This document shows, piece after piece, positions 16,650 to 25,512 of a stretch of 35,056 nt of DNA. The DNA comes from an uncultured Acetatifactor sp. (GTDB lineage Bacteria; Bacillota; Clostridia; Lachnospirales; Lachnospiraceae). Positions within the stretch are counted from its first letter, which is position 1; each line of letters starts with the position of its first letter. Location of the stretch: the NCBI GenBank assembly GCA_910586835.1, contig CAJUJU010000045.1, forward strand, positions 1-35,056. The letters are read 5' to 3'. A program made the position numbers and the translations under genes. The notes under the pieces were generated by a model. That model saw only the letters and a program-made list of their open reading frames with translations. It was not told the DNA's origin and ran no database searches.

Positions 16650-18149
16650 ATGGAGGAAAAAAAGTATTTATACGCAGACAGGCAGGAGCAGATCAAAAAG
16701 GGACATTGGCTGACGCTGATCAGCTTTATCCTGTTTAATACCTTCAGCCTTGCCATTGTGTGGGTGGCCGCGTTCCGGGGAATCCGGAGTCTGGGATATG
16801 CGGGAATGCATACCCTGATGGCGGTGGTGATTATCGGACTCATGAGTATGGTTTATCTGAGGAACAGCAGCGATGTAAAGCTGAAATACATTGCCCTGAT
16901 CGGCATTCTGATCATTGTGCTGCTCATGTCGGTTGCCTTTGACAATTATTATGTGCGCTTTATGTCGGTGCTTCCCTTTATCTCGGGGGTACTTCTGTTT
17001 GACAGAAAATTTGCCGCCATATCGGGAGTGGCGCTGGGCGCGGTAAACATGTTGTCAAATGTGATAAAAATTTTTGTGATGAATGCCTATGAGGGAGAGG
17101 ATGCCCTGGATCACATCTGTGCCACAGTGATTATCTGTATTATCATGGCCTTTGTCTATGCGGCAACCAGCTTTGCCACGCGCTTTAACCATGATACCCG
17201 TCACAGTCTCACGCGGCAGCAGGAAAAGCAGAAGAAAATCATGGACGACGTGATCCGGGTGGCGGAGCATGTGCGCAATGGCACTGAGGAGGCCATGGGA
17301 ATCATGACCCAGCTGAACGAATCCACCAATGTCGTGAACAGCTCCATGCAGGATATCGCGGACAGCAATCAGACCACGGTAGACAATATCCAGACCCAGA
17401 CGGAAATGACCCAGGACATACAGGAGTCCATCACCAAGACGCTCTCCTATTCCCAGAATGTGGTGCATGTGGCTCAGGAGTCCGGCAGCCTGAACGAGCA
17501 AAGCATGCAGGCCATGGAAAACCTGAAGAAACAGTCGGAGGTGATCCTGGCGGTGAACGCGGAGGTCTCCGATTCCATGGGACGCCTGCAGAAGGGAACC
17601 GAGGCGGTGAAGTCCATCATTGACACCATTGTCTCCATTTCCAGCCAGACCAATCTGCTGGCGCTCAATGCGTCTATCGAGAGCGCCCGGGCAGGTGAGG
17701 CCGGCAGAGGCTTTGCGGTGGTTGCCGACGAGATCAGACAGCTTGCGGAGAAGACCAGACAGGAGACGGAAAATATTGAAAGAATTCTGGATGATCTGAC
17801 CAGGGATGCGGGGAGCGTGGCCAAGGCAGTGGAGAAATCGGGTCAGGCGGCCGGCGCGCAGGACGGCATGATCACCCAGGCATCCAAGAGCTGCGACGCC
17901 CTGAGTAACAACGTGCAGGATCTGATGACCAATATTTCCGAGATAGACGAAATGCTGAACAATCTTTCCGAGGCCAACAATCAGATTGTCAACAATATCA
18001 TGCAGCTTTCCGCCGTTTCGGAGGAGGTGCTGGCCACATCCTCCCAGGCTGCGGAATCCAGCCGGGAGAACCTGAAGAAGGCGGACGACACCAAAGCCAT
18101 TCTGGAGAGTGTGCTGGAGGTATCCCACCAACTGGATCAGTACATGTAA
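16650..18149 (+). CDS. Methyl-accepting chemotaxis protein
   Basis: A 499-residue receptor. Residues about 17-180 contain six hydrophobic segments in place of the usual two helices around a periplasmic domain, so the signal is probably sensed inside the membrane or through a partner. There is no HAMP domain of clear form. The cytoplasmic signalling domain is canonical: its hairpin tip reads VSISSQTNLLALNASIESAR, then GEAGRGFAVVADEIRQLAEK. This part binds CheA and CheW. AGGAGG lies at 16631-16636, somewhat far from the ATG at 16650. Its place between two glycosidase genes suggests taxis towards sugars, which is an inference. Confidence 0.9.
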   Translation: MEEKKYLYADRQEQIKKGHWLTLISFILFNTFSLAIVWVAAFRGIRSLGYAGMHTLMAVVIIGLMSMVYLRNSSDVKLKYIALIGILIIVLLMSVAFDNYYVRFMSVLPFISGVLLFDRKFAAISGVALGAVNMLSNVIKIFVMNAYEGEDALDHICATVIICIIMAFVYAATSFATRFNHDTRHSLTRQQEKQKKIMDDVIRVAEHVRNGTEEAMGIMTQLNESTNVVNSSMQDIADSNQTTVDNIQTQTEMTQDIQESITKTLSYSQNVVHVAQESGSLNEQSMQAMENLKKQSEVILAVNAEVSDSMGRLQKGTEAVKSIIDTIVSISSQTNLLALNASIESARAGEAGRGFAVVADEIRQLAEKTRQETENIERILDDLTRDAGSVAKAVEKSGQAAGAQDGMITQASKSCDALSNNVQDLMTNISEIDEMLNNLSEANNQIVNNIMQLSAVSEEVLATSSQAAESSRENLKKADDTKAILESVLEVSHQLDQYM

Positions 18150-18209
18150 GCAAAAGCAGAGACGGAAAATACGGCATTCCGGCGGCCCTGATGACAGGAA
18201 GCCGGGAGA

Positions 18210-21200
18210 ATGGAGGCAGATTTGGAAGAAAAGAGGATACTACTCAGCCCGGAAAACAGTGCGGAATTTCACAATCAGGTGGATTTCTGCATCGGCACGG
18301 GAAGGATGGGGCTTGCGCTGCAGGAGGAATATCTGAGACAGCTTGAGCTGGTGCAGCATGAAATCGGGTTCCGGCACATCAGGGGACATGGCCTGTTCTG
18401 CGACGATTTGGCCATCTACCAGGAAGCGGAGGACGGCACGCCGGAATATAACTATACCTATGTGGATCGGGTGATGGACAGCTACAGAAGGCTGGGCCTG
18501 AAGCCTTTTCTGGAGCTTGGCTTTATGCCGGAGAAGCTGGCCGGCGGCACACAGACGATCTTTTACTGGAAGGGAAATACCACGCCTCCGGCCTCCTATG
18601 AGCGGTGGAATGAGATGGTGAAGGCGCTTCTGACACACCTCTGCGCCAGATATGGGCGGGAGGAGGTGGTGACCTGGCCCGTGGAGGTCTGGAACGAACC
18701 CAATCTGCCCGGCTTCTGGGAGAATGCCGATATGCAGGAGTATTTTAAGCTTTTTGACAACACCTTCAAGGCGGTGAAGGAAGTGGACGAAAGGTTCCGC
18801 GTGGGCGGACCCGCCGTCTGCGGCGGTAGCGACGAGGTCTGGATCAGGGCATTTCTGGAATACTGCCGAAAGCAATCCATTCCTCTGGACTTTGTCACCA
18901 GACACCACTATACCACGGAGCTTCCGGAGCCGGTGGGGCATTACGGCTATGCGGAGCTGATGAAGGCGGAGGACGGATTTGCCAACCTGCATACCACCCG
19001 GGAGATCATCGACAGCTTTCCGGAGTACAGAGGATTGGAAATCCATATCACGGAATTCAACACCTCCTATATTCCCAACTGTCCGCTTCACGACACAAAC
19101 AGGAATGCGGCCCTCATCGCCCGTCAGCTCTCCCGGCTGGGGGAGGACAACGAGTCCTATTCCTACTGGACTTTCGGAGATGTGTTTGAGGAGCAGGGCG
19201 TACCCTTTACCCCCTTTCACGGCGGCTTCGGCCTGGTGGCGGACGGCTGCATTCCCAAGCCGACCTTCTGGAGCTTCGCGTTCTTCAAGAAGCTGAAGGA
19301 AAAGCCGGGACGCTGCGTCCACAGGGACGACAACAGTGTGGTGATGCGCCTGGAGGACGGAAGCTACAGAGGTGTGGTCTGGAATATGGCGGATCACAGG
19401 TCGGGGTATGACTTCCGCGTGACGCTGGAGATGGCGGAAGGAGGAGAAGGCTGCCTGTTGACCAGGACTGTGGACGAGAGTCATTGTAATCCACTGAAGG
19501 TGTGGCACGACCTGGGAGAGCCCGCCAATCCCACGGAGGAGGAAAACAGGCTTCTGCAGGCCGCCTCGGTGCCCTTTACACATACGGAGCGGGCGGTCTG
19601 CCGCAACGGCAGGGTCAGCGCCGGTTTTTCGGTTGAGGAGAACGGCCTGGTGTACTTTGAGTGGAAGCCGGGAAAAGTACATTCCGACAGAGGGTATTCC
19701 TACCTGCGGACGGAGCAGTATCCCGGGATCAATCCCATCACCCGGCTGGACTATCCAGACGTGGATGTGATCCGGGTGGAGGACACCTATTATATGGTGA
19801 GCACTACCATGCACTTCATGCCGGGCTGTGAAATTCTCCGCTCCTATGACCTGCGGAACTGGGAACATGCCGCTTATGTTTACGACACCCTGGACGGGAC
19901 GCCTGCCCAGAGACTGGAGGAAGAGCAGAATATCTACGGAAAGGGCATGTGGGCTGCGTCCCTGCGGTATCATCAGGGAAAGTATTACATATGCTTTGTG
20001 GCCAACGATACCCACAGCACCTATCTCTACACCGCGGAGCAGATAGAGGGCCCCTGGGAAAAGCATCAGGTGGAGGGCTTTTACCACGACTGCTCCCTGC
20101 TTTTTGACGATGACGGAAGGGTGTATATCGCCTACGGCAATAAAGAGATCTATATCACGGAGCTTAAGCGTGACCTCAGCGGCCCGCTGGAGGGAGGGCT
20201 TCACAGGCTGGCGGTCAGCGACGAGGGACATCCCGGCCTGGGCTATGAGGGCACTCATTTTTACAAGATCAACGGCAGATATTATCTGTTCTTCATCCAT
20301 TCCAGAAGGGACTGCTGGAAGCGGACCGAGGCCTGCTTTGCGGCGGATTCCCTGACGGGAGAATTTACCGGGGGAGACGTGCTGGACGACGACAGAGGCT
20401 ATTGCGGGCAGGGCGTGGCCCAGGGCGGTATCGTAGATACCCCGGAGGGACGCTGGTATGCGGTGCTTTTCCAGGACAGCGGAGCGGTGGGGCGTATCCC
20501 CGTCCTGGTGCCCGTGAGCTGGGAGCAGGGCAGGCCTGTATTCGGGGAAGAGGGCCGGATCCCGGAGCGGTTTGAATTGGTCAGCACCCGGCCGGGCTAC
20601 GCTTACCGCCCTCTTGTGGAGAGCGATGACTTCAGGGGAGAGCTGAAGCCCTGCTGGCAGTTCAACCATGAGCCTGACCGCAGCCTGATCCTGCATGACC
20701 GGGAGCAGGGAATCTGGCGGGTGCGGACGGATAAGGTATGCGGCAGCCTGACTCAGGCAAAAAACACCGTCACCCAGAGAATGGCCTGGCCCGGCTGTGC
20801 AGGCGAGGTCACGGTGGACGGCAGCGGCCTGAACGAGGGGGATTACGCAGGAATCTGTGCCCTGCAGGGTTGCTTTGGTTTCATCGGGCTTACCCGGAGG
20901 GAGGGACGCCTTCATCTTGTGGTACAATGTATGGGAACGGAAGATGGTTCCATGGCGCCTGCGGCAGAAGGGAAGCTCAGGGAGCTGACGCTGCTTTCCC
21001 CGGAGGAGAGCGTGGTGCGGCTGAAGCTGGAGGCAGACTTTGAAGAAATGCGGGACAAAGCCTTCTTCTATTATAAGAGGATTGCGGAGGAGGGAGGTCC
21101 GGGGTTTGCCAAGTGGGTGATGGCGGATTGCGAGCACAAGCTGCGTTTTCGGCTGGATCACTTTACCGGATGCCGGTTTGGCCTGACGGTTTTCTCCACG

Positions 21201-21254
21201 AAGGAGGCAGGCGGCAGTGCGGATTTCAGCGATTTTGTATACAGATTGAGATAA
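18210..21254 (+). CDS. Bifunctional GH39-GH43 glycosidase with C-terminal beta-sandwich
   Basis: A 1014-residue protein joining two glycosidase domains. Residues about 10-360 are a GH39 barrel: WNEPNL with acid/base Glu163 and ITEFNTSY with nucleophile Glu282. About 365-485 are linker and beta strands. About 490-800 form a GH43 propeller: YPDVDVIRVED with base Asp517, WAASLRYHQGKYY, and YEGTHFYKI with acid Glu680. The last 200 residues look like the concanavalin-like beta-sandwich that follows many GH43 enzymes (NEGDYAGICALQGCFGFIGL). GH39 acts with retention and GH43 with inversion; both families include beta-xylosidases, and GH43 also arabinofuranosidases. No signal peptide is seen. AGGAAG at about 18196-18201 supports the ATG at 18210. 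Confidence 0.9.
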   Translation: MEADLEEKRILLSPENSAEFHNQVDFCIGTGRMGLALQEEYLRQLELVQHEIGFRHIRGHGLFCDDLAIYQEAEDGTPEYNYTYVDRVMDSYRRLGLKPFLELGFMPEKLAGGTQTIFYWKGNTTPPASYERWNEMVKALLTHLCARYGREEVVTWPVEVWNEPNLPGFWENADMQEYFKLFDNTFKAVKEVDERFRVGGPAVCGGSDEVWIRAFLEYCRKQSIPLDFVTRHHYTTELPEPVGHYGYAELMKAEDGFANLHTTREIIDSFPEYRGLEIHITEFNTSYIPNCPLHDTNRNAALIARQLSRLGEDNESYSYWTFGDVFEEQGVPFTPFHGGFGLVADGCIPKPTFWSFAFFKKLKEKPGRCVHRDDNSVVMRLEDGSYRGVVWNMADHRSGYDFRVTLEMAEGGEGCLLTRTVDESHCNPLKVWHDLGEPANPTEEENRLLQAASVPFTHTERAVCRNGRVSAGFSVEENGLVYFEWKPGKVHSDRGYSYLRTEQYPGINPITRLDYPDVDVIRVEDTYYMVSTTMHFMPGCEILRSYDLRNWEHAAYVYDTLDGTPAQRLEEEQNIYGKGMWAASLRYHQGKYYICFVANDTHSTYLYTAEQIEGPWEKHQVEGFYHDCSLLFDDDGRVYIAYGNKEIYITELKRDLSGPLEGGLHRLAVSDEGHPGLGYEGTHFYKINGRYYLFFIHSRRDCWKRTEACFAADSLTGEFTGGDVLDDDRGYCGQGVAQGGIVDTPEGRWYAVLFQDSGAVGRIPVLVPVSWEQGRPVFGEEGRIPERFELVSTRPGYAYRPLVESDDFRGELKPCWQFNHEPDRSLILHDREQGIWRVRTDKVCGSLTQAKNTVTQRMAWPGCAGEVTVDGSGLNEGDYAGICALQGCFGFIGLTRREGRLHLVVQCMGTEDGSMAPAAEGKLRELTLLSPEESVVRLKLEADFEEMRDKAFFYYKRIAEEGGPGFAKWVMADCEHKLRFRLDHFTGCRFGLTVFSTKEAGGSADFSDFVYRLR

Positions 21255-21265
21255 TCGGCAGATTT

Positions 21266-21296
21266 TTCCGCAGGAGTCAAATCCTGCGGAATTTTT
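21266..21296 (+). terminator. Intrinsic terminator after the GH39-GH43 gene
   Basis: TTCCGCAGGA (21266-21275) and TCCTGCGGAA (21282-21291) form a perfect 10-pair stem with a 6-base loop, then five T residues; another T run follows shortly after. It separates the glycosidase block from the transporter block. Confidence 0.9.
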
Positions 21297-21604
21297 GTGC
21301 TTTTTTTTGTGAGATAGCAAAAAATAAGAACAAAAAAGCAACCAGTGAAGAGACAAAAGCCGCCGGAGTTGTCATATTGCACAATTTCTACAAAGAAAAG
21401 CAAATATTGGCATAAAAATAGCAATGATTGAGAAGACAAAAAGAGAGTGTTTTGTGTAACATGCTATTATAGGCAGCTGGTTATGGAACTTTTGTGTGTA
21501 AAATGCGGTATAGTTCAGCATGATGGAATTACAGGAACAGCCATAACTGACATTTGCGCAAGCTGTTGAATAAATGCCCGCTGAAGCGGGTAGGGGGTAT
21601 GACT
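21297..21604 (+). promoter_or_regulatory. Regulatory region ahead of the 13-kb transporter operon
   Basis: This 308-base AT-rich stretch has no gene. It contains an extended -10-like TGCTATTAT at 21462-21470 and TATAGT at 21509-21514, neither with a strong -35 box, which fits activator-dependent transcription. Two related direct repeats of the form TTTTGTGT(GT)AA(C/A)ATGC lie at 21450-21467 and 21490-21511, forty bases apart, about four helical turns. A short hairpin, CCCGC-TGAA-GCGGG at 21577-21590, sits directly ahead of the ribosome site AGGGGG (21592-21597). Confidence 0.5.
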
Positions 21605-24562
21605 ATGAAAAGCTCTGTGAAGAAAGCACTTGTGGCAGTAGGAATTATCGCGGCGGTGGTAGTGGTCGGTGTGCTCATGTCCTTGCGTGGAGTGGAGGAT
21701 TTTCATGAGAAGTACGAGGGATGCGATTTGACCGCAGATGTGGAGGGTATGGAGAGAACGGGAACCTATACCTTATACCTCCTTGACCATGCGGACGCGG
21801 TGCGTTCTGCCCAGAGCGTGGAGGTGGATCTCTTCGATTACACTGCGGAGGGCGATGCCGAAGAGTACAAGAATTATGAAGGCGTTGACAGAGCGCTGTA
21901 CACCGGCACCGGATCTCTGGTGACCTGGGAGGTCAACGTGCCTGAGACGGGTTTCTACAATATCTATATGGAATATCTGATCCCCGAGTCCAGAGGCGTG
22001 GCGGCAGAGCGCGCCGTATACATAAACGGGGAGATTCCCTTTGACGACGCGAGAAACATTTCCTTTACGAGAATATGGACGGACGGCGGCGATGTGCGGG
22101 TAGACAATCAGGGCAACGAAATTCGCCCTACACAGACCGAGGTTTACGGCTGGCAGACGTCCTGGTTCCGGGATGATATGGGATATATCACAGAGCCCTA
22201 TTGCTTTTATCTGGAGAAGGGCGTGAACAGGATCGGCCTTGGCGCGGAGAATGAGCCCGTTGTGGTGAAGAAGCTGGTGGTCTCCGCCGTGCAGGATCTG
22301 GATACCTATGAAGAGTACCTGGCAAAGCAGCCGTCCGGGAATGCTTCCGAGGCTGCGGCAAATTACATGCAGGTGATTCAGGGTGAGGATTCCACGATAC
22401 GTTCCGAATCTTCCCTGTATGCAAAATATGACAGATCGTCCCCTACGACTCAGCCCAACAGTGTCACCACCACGGTTCTGAACTATGTGGGCGGCGATGC
22501 CTGGAGAAGCGCGGGGCAGTGGATTGAGTGGGATTTTGAGGTTCCCGAGGACGGCTACTACAATATCATGGTGAAGGGACGCCAGAATTATTCCAGAGGA
22601 AGCGTCTCCAACAGAAGCGTATACATAGACGGGGAGATTCCTTTCTTGGAGATGAAGGAGGTTTCCTTTGACTACAGCAATGACTGGAATTGTCTGACGC
22701 TGGCTGACGAGGAGGGAACACCCTATCAGTTTTATCTGACGGCAGGCGTCCACACCTTCCGGATGGAGGCGTCTCTGGGCGGCCTGGGTTCCATCCTGGA
22801 GGAGCTGGAGGATTCCACCTACAGGCTGAATCAGATTTACAGAAAGATTCTGGTATACACCGGAGCGACTCCGGATCAGTACAGAGATTACCGCATTGAG
22901 GTCAACTATCCGGAGATCATGGAGGCCATGGATCTGGAGTCAAAGAGGCTCTTCAAGATCGTGGATGAGATGGTGGCCTACAGCGGACAGAAGGCAGACC
23001 AGATTGCCACGGCGCAGACGGTGGCGCAGCAGCTGGAGCGTTTCTGCAAAAAACCGAACAAGATCACACTGGAATTTACTACCTTTAAGGATAACATTAC
23101 CGCTCTGGGAACTGCTTCCCTGAACATGAGCGAGACCAAGCTGGATGTGGACTATCTGGTGGTCAGCGGCACCAGCGCGGAGCCGAAGAAGGAGAAGGCC
23201 AATGTCTTCCAGAAGCTGTGGCACGAGGTCAAGTCCTTCGTCGCATCCTTCACGGTGGACTATAACGCAGTGGGAGACGTATACGACGAGAAGGACAGCA
23301 GCGAGGTGGTAAAGGTATGGGTTCTCACCGGACGGGATCAGGGCACAATCCTGAAATCCATGGTGGACGACAGCTTTACCCCCAACACGGGAGTCAAGGT
23401 CAACGTGGAAATCGTGGCTGCGGATGCGCTGCTGAACGCGGTGCTGGCAGGCCGGGGCCCCAATGTGGTGCTCTCCGTGGGCGCGGATCAGCCCGTGAAC
23501 TACGCACTTCGTAACGCGGCGGAGGACATCACACAGTTTGCGGATTATCAGGAGGTGCTTAAGCCTTACACGCCCAGCTCCTATGAGCAGTACAGCCTGG
23601 ACGGACATATCTACGCCATTCCCGAGACACAGACCTTCAATGTTATGTTCTATCGGAAGGATGTGCTGGAGGAGCTTGAACTGGATGTCCCCAACACCTG
23701 GCAGGAGCTGATTGAAATGCTTCCCACGATTCAGGGCAGCAACCTGTCGGTAGGTATCCCTACCGCGGCGGGAAGCAGCGGAGCCGCTTCGGCCAGCACC
23801 GCGGTTGCCTCCAACGCGCCGGATCTGTCCCTGTACTTTACGCTGCTGTACCAGTACGGCGGAGATTTGTACAACGAGCAGGGTTCCAAGACCACGGTGG
23901 ATAACGAGGCGGGTGTGAAGGCCTTTGACGACTACACAAGATACTTTAACGACTACGGCCTGCCTACGATTTATGATTTTGTCAGCCGTTTCCGTTCCGG
24001 CGAGATGCCTATCGGCGTTTCCGCCTACTCGACCTACAACACCCTGATGGTGTCTGCGCCCGAGATCCGCGGTCTCTGGGATTTCACCCTGATACCCGGC
24101 ACGGAGCGGGTGGATGAAGACGGAAACACTTATCTGGATCGTTCCGACTTTATCAGCGGCAGCGCTACCATGATGATCGCCACGGATAATGAAGAGCTTC
24201 GCCGGAATTCCTGGGAATTCATGAAGTGGTGGGCGGACAGCGACACGCAGGTGCGCTTCGGACGCGAAATAGAGGCTCTGCTGGGTTCCTCGGCCAGATA
24301 TGCCACGGCCAACAGGGATGCCTTTTCACAGCTGGCATGGAGCTATGATGATATTCAGGTTCTGAACGAGCAGTGGGAGCAGACAGTGGGTATCCGGGAA
24401 GTGCCCGGCGGCTACTACACCGGACGTCACCTGGCAAACGCGGTTCGTAAGGTGCTCAACGACAAGGACGATGCCCGCGAGACGATTATTGACTACTCTA
24501 TCAAGATTGATGAGGAGCTGACCAAGAAGCGTAAAGAGTTTGGTCTGCCGATTGCGGAATAG
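21605..24562 (+). CDS. Membrane-tethered solute-binding protein with two carbohydrate-binding-like modules
   Basis: A 985-residue protein. Residues 8-26 are one hydrophobic helix with no Cys after it, so it is a membrane-anchored protein rather than a lipoprotein. Two related modules follow, about 50-230 and 252-425; each has a core such as WEVNVPETGFYNIYMEY or WDFEVPEDGYYNIMVKG and then VYINGEIPF or VYIDGEIPF, like jelly-roll carbohydrate-binding domains. About 430-560 is a helical linker. About 565-985 is a family 1 extracellular solute-binding domain (LDGHIYAIPETQTFNVMFYR, NSWEFMKWW). It should capture an oligosaccharide outside the cell and pass it to the adjoining permeases. The ATG at 21605 fits the AGGGGG site; ATG 21599 is too close. 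Confidence 0.85.
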   Translation: MKSSVKKALVAVGIIAAVVVVGVLMSLRGVEDFHEKYEGCDLTADVEGMERTGTYTLYLLDHADAVRSAQSVEVDLFDYTAEGDAEEYKNYEGVDRALYTGTGSLVTWEVNVPETGFYNIYMEYLIPESRGVAAERAVYINGEIPFDDARNISFTRIWTDGGDVRVDNQGNEIRPTQTEVYGWQTSWFRDDMGYITEPYCFYLEKGVNRIGLGAENEPVVVKKLVVSAVQDLDTYEEYLAKQPSGNASEAAANYMQVIQGEDSTIRSESSLYAKYDRSSPTTQPNSVTTTVLNYVGGDAWRSAGQWIEWDFEVPEDGYYNIMVKGRQNYSRGSVSNRSVYIDGEIPFLEMKEVSFDYSNDWNCLTLADEEGTPYQFYLTAGVHTFRMEASLGGLGSILEELEDSTYRLNQIYRKILVYTGATPDQYRDYRIEVNYPEIMEAMDLESKRLFKIVDEMVAYSGQKADQIATAQTVAQQLERFCKKPNKITLEFTTFKDNITALGTASLNMSETKLDVDYLVVSGTSAEPKKEKANVFQKLWHEVKSFVASFTVDYNAVGDVYDEKDSSEVVKVWVLTGRDQGTILKSMVDDSFTPNTGVKVNVEIVAADALLNAVLAGRGPNVVLSVGADQPVNYALRNAAEDITQFADYQEVLKPYTPSSYEQYSLDGHIYAIPETQTFNVMFYRKDVLEELELDVPNTWQELIEMLPTIQGSNLSVGIPTAAGSSGAASASTAVASNAPDLSLYFTLLYQYGGDLYNEQGSKTTVDNEAGVKAFDDYTRYFNDYGLPTIYDFVSRFRSGEMPIGVSAYSTYNTLMVSAPEIRGLWDFTLIPGTERVDEDGNTYLDRSDFISGSATMMIATDNEELRRNSWEFMKWWADSDTQVRFGREIEALLGSSARYATANRDAFSQLAWSYDDIQVLNEQWEQTVGIREVPGGYYTGRHLANAVRKVLNDKDDARETIIDYSIKIDEELTKKRKEFGLPIAE

Positions 24563-24572
24563 GGGGGCAAGG

Positions 24573-25511
24573 ATGAAAGAGTATTTCAGTAAATATGTCA
24601 CGCTGCGAAAACACAATATGCAGGTGGCGTGGAAAAAAATGAAGAGAAGCAAGATGTGCTATGCATTTCTGGCGCCCTACGCCATATTGTTTACCTTGTT
24701 TTTTGTGGCGCCGGTGGTGGTTTCCATCTTCTTCAGCTTTACCTACTACAATATTCTGGAGCCTCCGAAATTTCTCGGCCTGCAGAATTATATCAGCCTG
24801 ATCCTGGAGGATGACATTTTCCTCCAGGGCGTGAAGAATACCTTCATGATCGCTGTCATTACCGGCCCTCTTGGCTATATCATGTCCTTCCTTTTCGCAT
24901 GGCTCATCAATGAGCTGCCCAGATGGGTGCGAAGCGTGGCGGTGGTGGTGTTCTATGCACCCTCCATTGCCGGAAACTGTTATGTGATCTTCTCCGTGCT
25001 CTTCCGTGGAGACGCTTACGGACACGCCAATGCGCTGCTGATGAACATGGGTATCATCGACAAGCCGTTGCTGTGGTTCATCGATCCCAAGTATATGCTG
25101 CCGCTGTGTATGGTGGTTATCCTGTGGATGAGCCTCGGAACCGGATTCCTCTCCTTCGTGGCAGGTCTCCAGGGCGTGGACGGTTCCCAGTTTGAGGCAG
25201 GCTACATGGACGGCATCAAGAACCGGTGGCAGGAGCTGTGGTATATCACTCTTCCCAATATGCGCCCCATGTTGATGTTCGGCGCGGTCATGTCAATCAC
25301 CCAGGCCTTCAGCGTCTGCGACGTGACCATGACCCTGTGCGGATATCCCAGTACGGACTATGCGGCGCGAACCATCGTCACCCACCTGTTTGACTATGGT
25401 TATTCCAGATTTGAAATGGGTTACGCCTGTGCAATTGCAACGATTTTGTTCCTGATGATGATCTTATGTAACAAAGCAATTCAAAGTCTGTTGAGAAGAG
25501 TAGGAACCTGA
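24573..25511 (+). CDS. CUT1-type sugar ABC transporter permease (MalF/UgpA-like)
   Basis: A 312-residue membrane protein with about six transmembrane segments, the first after a basic N-terminus (AWKKMKRSKMCYAFLAPYAI). The cytoplasmic loop EAGYMDGIKNRWQELWYITL is the EAA motif that contacts the ATPase. It starts 10 bases after the solute-binding gene with GGGGCAAGG ahead, and its partner begins one base after its stop. Together they would form the channel for the sugar captured by the preceding protein. No ATPase gene is in the window, as is normal for CUT1 systems that share an MsmX/MsmK-type ATPase. Confidence 0.92.
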   Translation: MKEYFSKYVTLRKHNMQVAWKKMKRSKMCYAFLAPYAILFTLFFVAPVVVSIFFSFTYYNILEPPKFLGLQNYISLILEDDIFLQGVKNTFMIAVITGPLGYIMSFLFAWLINELPRWVRSVAVVVFYAPSIAGNCYVIFSVLFRGDAYGHANALLMNMGIIDKPLLWFIDPKYMLPLCMVVILWMSLGTGFLSFVAGLQGVDGSQFEAGYMDGIKNRWQELWYITLPNMRPMLMFGAVMSITQAFSVCDVTMTLCGYPSTDYAARTIVTHLFDYGYSRFEMGYACAIATILFLMMILCNKAIQSLLRRVGT

Positions 25512-25512
25512 T

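Noticed and set aside
18240..21356. A 1038-codon open frame on the minus strand
   Set aside because: It is exactly antisense to the GH39-GH43 gene, has no ribosome site and encodes a His-, Pro- and Arg-rich sequence with no recognisable domain; it is a by-product of GC-rich codons.
21577..21590. Hairpin CCCGC-TGAA-GCGGG considered as a terminator or riboswitch
   Set aside because: It is short, lacks a T run and has no larger conserved structure around it; it may still affect translation initiation.
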